Source of the DNA: Candidatus Thorarchaeota archaeon
GTDB taxonomy: Archaea; Asgardarchaeota; Thorarchaeia; Thorarchaeales; Thorarchaeaceae
Assembly: GCA_016840385.1 (NCBI GenBank)
Contig: JAEOSL010000089.1
Span: 1 to 13,958 of the forward strand
DNA length: 13,958 nt
Reading direction: 5' to 3'
Part shown: one piece after another, positions 12,664 through 13,958 of the stretch
How the letters are laid out: each line of letters opens with the position of its first letter
Numbering within the stretch: the first letter of the stretch is position 1
Notes under the pieces: model-generated
What the model was told of the DNA's origin: nothing
Databases searched by the model: none
Seen by the model: only the letters and a program-made list of their open reading frames with translations
Made by a program: the position numbers and the translations under genes

Positions 12664-12879
12664 GTGCGGTTCAACTGTAAGATACTTCTGTGTTCCATCT
12701 GTTTACTGCTAGTATCGCAAACTCTTCGTATTTTAGAAGATACACTAAGATATGTTCAAATGCAGGTAAAGGTTCAAGCATATGATTCTGCCAATCATCT
12801 TCTAGGTTACGATACCACCTATGTAACATTACCAGGGGGCGGTGGTGGCAAACCTGGTGGTGATCCAGTACCGATATAG
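12664..12879 (+). CDS. Short Gly-rich-tailed ORF: small secreted protein or relic of a surface protein
   Basis: The frame is 71 codons from a GTG at 12664 to TAG at 12879. The N-terminus (RFNCKILLCSICLLLVS) looks like a signal peptide, but there is no Shine-Dalgarno in front of the GTG. The second half, V-K-V-Q-A-Y-D-S-A-N then V-T-L-P and a Gly-rich end GGGGGKPGGDPVPI, resembles the last beta strand and linker of a larger extracellular domain. Two readings are open: a genuine small secreted protein, or the 3' remnant of a decayed surface-protein gene whose hydrophobic start is coincidental. It lies between eL33 and the beta-propeller gene on the same strand, in a gap of 330 bases (12606-12935) that holds nothing else clear. 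Confidence 0.4.
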   Translation: MRFNCKILLCSICLLLVSQTLRILEDTLRYVQMQVKVQAYDSANHLLGYDTTYVTLPGGGGGKPGGDPVPI

Positions 12880-12935
12880 TCGAAAGGGTTATTCGAAGAT
12901 TACCCCTATCTGTGCTCAGGCAGATGATCTGAACT

Positions 12936-13958
12936 ATGAAACGTATCATTGACTCACAGGTCAAGAGATCACATTTGATGGTCATTCTAGTTCTTATTGG
13001 ATTAGTTCTCACAACATGCCCCTCTTTGGTGATTGTTTCTGGGGCTACAACAGAAAATCAAAATACAACAACTTGGATGGCAATGGATCAAAATTATACT
13101 AATGCAGCATTCAGTGATGTTGCATTCCTTAATGCGACTCATGGTTGGGTTGTAGGTCAATGGACTGGTGAAAGCTCTGGCAACGGTATCGTCATGTATA
13201 CTAACGATGCAGGAGTAACCTGGGAAACTCAATTGAAGAATAACACCGTATACAATAGATATTCCCGCGTTGATGTTCTCGATGATGATTCAGTCTGGGT
13301 AACTGCACAAGATGGACTCTATCATTCTACCGACTGTGGAGAGACATGGGAGAAACATGCAGTCTATGATGGTTCGAGCTTAATGCTCTTTGTGAAATTC
13401 ATTGATGAGCAGCATGGATGGACTGCGACCAATGAAATATTGTACAAGACCACTGATGGCGGTAATAACTGGACTGAAGTATCAGGATGGTCATTTAATG
13501 ATACACTTCGGTACTTGTGGTTCTCAACCTCCAATGAAGTATGGGCTATTGGTTTCTTTGGTATCTATCACAGTACCGATATGACTGAGACTTGGACCCG
13601 TGTGTACGATTATGGTGGGTGGTCACTCTCCATGCTAGATGATGGTGAAGGTTGGGCTGTGAGTGATAGTGCTCTGATGCATACATCAACAGGCACCGAT
13701 TGGAATGATCTCCCAATCCCAGGACGTGCACCATTTCGTGGTTTCACTCCACCTTACTTCTCTGATATTTTCTTCATTGAGGACAATGGATGGATTGTGG
13801 CAAGTGAGATACCCATCATGCATACACCTGATGGCGGGAGTACGTGGTACGCACAGAGTGCTTCCATACAGATCAATCGTCGTTTAAATGCGCTTGATTT
13901 CCTGAACAGCACCTATGGATGGGCAGTTGGAGCTGATGGTGCGATACTGAAGACAACA
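12936..13958 (+). CDS. Secreted Ycf48-like Asp-box beta-propeller protein (5' part, runs off the window)
   Basis: 341 residues are visible, open to the right edge. A signal peptide (basic MKRIIDSQVKR, hydrophobic about 14-35) is followed by repeated propeller blades. Each blade pairs a G-W-x-V/A-x strand with an Asp-box: TNDAGVTW (Asp about 91), STDCGETW (133), TTDGGNNW (174), STDMTETW (215), a degenerate STGTDW (about 251) and TPDGGSTW (299). The spacing of about 41-48 residues fits a six- or seven-bladed propeller of the Ycf48/BNR type. In plants and cyanobacteria Ycf48 assists photosystem II assembly, but archaeal relatives are surface proteins of unknown role, so that name should not be transferred. 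No good Shine-Dalgarno was seen; the ATG was chosen because it directly precedes the signal peptide. The end of the protein lies outside the window. Confidence 0.88.
   Translation, partial: MKRIIDSQVKRSHLMVILVLIGLVLTTCPSLVIVSGATTENQNTTTWMAMDQNYTNAAFSDVAFLNATHGWVVGQWTGESSGNGIVMYTNDAGVTWETQLKNNTVYNRYSRVDVLDDDSVWVTAQDGLYHSTDCGETWEKHAVYDGSSLMLFVKFIDEQHGWTATNEILYKTTDGGNNWTEVSGWSFNDTLRYLWFSTSNEVWAIGFFGIYHSTDMTETWTRVYDYGGWSLSMLDDGEGWAVSDSALMHTSTGTDWNDLPIPGRAPFRGFTPPYFSDIFFIEDNGWIVASEIPIMHTPDGGSTWYAQSASIQINRRLNALDFLNSTYGWAVGADGAILKTT

Noticed and set aside
12936..13958. True photosystem II assembly factor
   Set aside because: The propeller repeats are Ycf48-like, but nothing else in the window suggests photosynthesis and such propellers are widespread in secreted proteins.

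Overview
The window looks like a piece of an archaeal chromosome. Two genes anchor this: a eukaryote/archaea-type ribosomal protein eL33 (L35Ae) and a deoxyhypusine synthase, the enzyme that modifies aIF5A. Shine-Dalgarno motifs (AGGAGG, GGTGA) sit next to TATA-like boxes. Several surface proteins have an N-terminal signal, a long beta-rich ectodomain, sometimes a Thr-rich stalk, and a C-terminal membrane anchor ending in basic residues. Moderate GC content, a cytoplasmic LRR protein and this surface architecture would fit an Asgard archaeon such as a Thorarchaeota-like lineage, but that is an inference and no marker in the window proves it.

Region 1 (1-3700) is an accessory island. It holds the tail of a secreted protein (2-130), a TTG-started type I membrane protein (340-1182, minus), a leucine-rich-repeat protein (1454-2275, plus) and two tandemly duplicated single-pass membrane proteins (2364-2873 and 3085-3603, minus). 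Between each pair of genes lies a copy, complete or broken, of one interspersed repeat with an imperfect inverted repeat. The LRR gene sits between two identical 27-bp copies of part of that repeat, and the two paralogues were duplicated together with promoter and downstream repeat as a unit of about 730 bp.

Region 2 (3700-5000) has a 72-residue two-helix membrane protein, a 3' remnant of a second VOC/glyoxalase gene, and a four-helix membrane protein with a C-terminal zinc ribbon. The gaps 4038-4194 and 4738-4996 show no convincing gene.

Region 3 (4997-9829) is one 1610-residue, membrane-anchored, subtilisin-like surface protein. The fold motifs around all catalytic positions are preserved, but Asp, His, Ser and the oxyanion Asn are all replaced (Gly202, Met502, Gly730, Asp633). 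It is therefore a predicted pseudoprotease and the most striking item here.

Region 4 (9830-12700) is more housekeeping in character. Reading leftward it has deoxyhypusine synthase and a VOC protein, the latter followed by a zinc-knuckle gene fragment. Reading rightward it has a three-helix membrane protein with a leaderless-type promoter and eL33 with a TATA box and strong SD. A GC-rich, hairpin-forming island (11378-11436) between the divergent genes may be a small RNA.

Region 5 (12660-13958) has a short Gly-rich, possibly relic ORF and the first 341 residues of a secreted Ycf48-like Asp-box beta-propeller that runs off the window.
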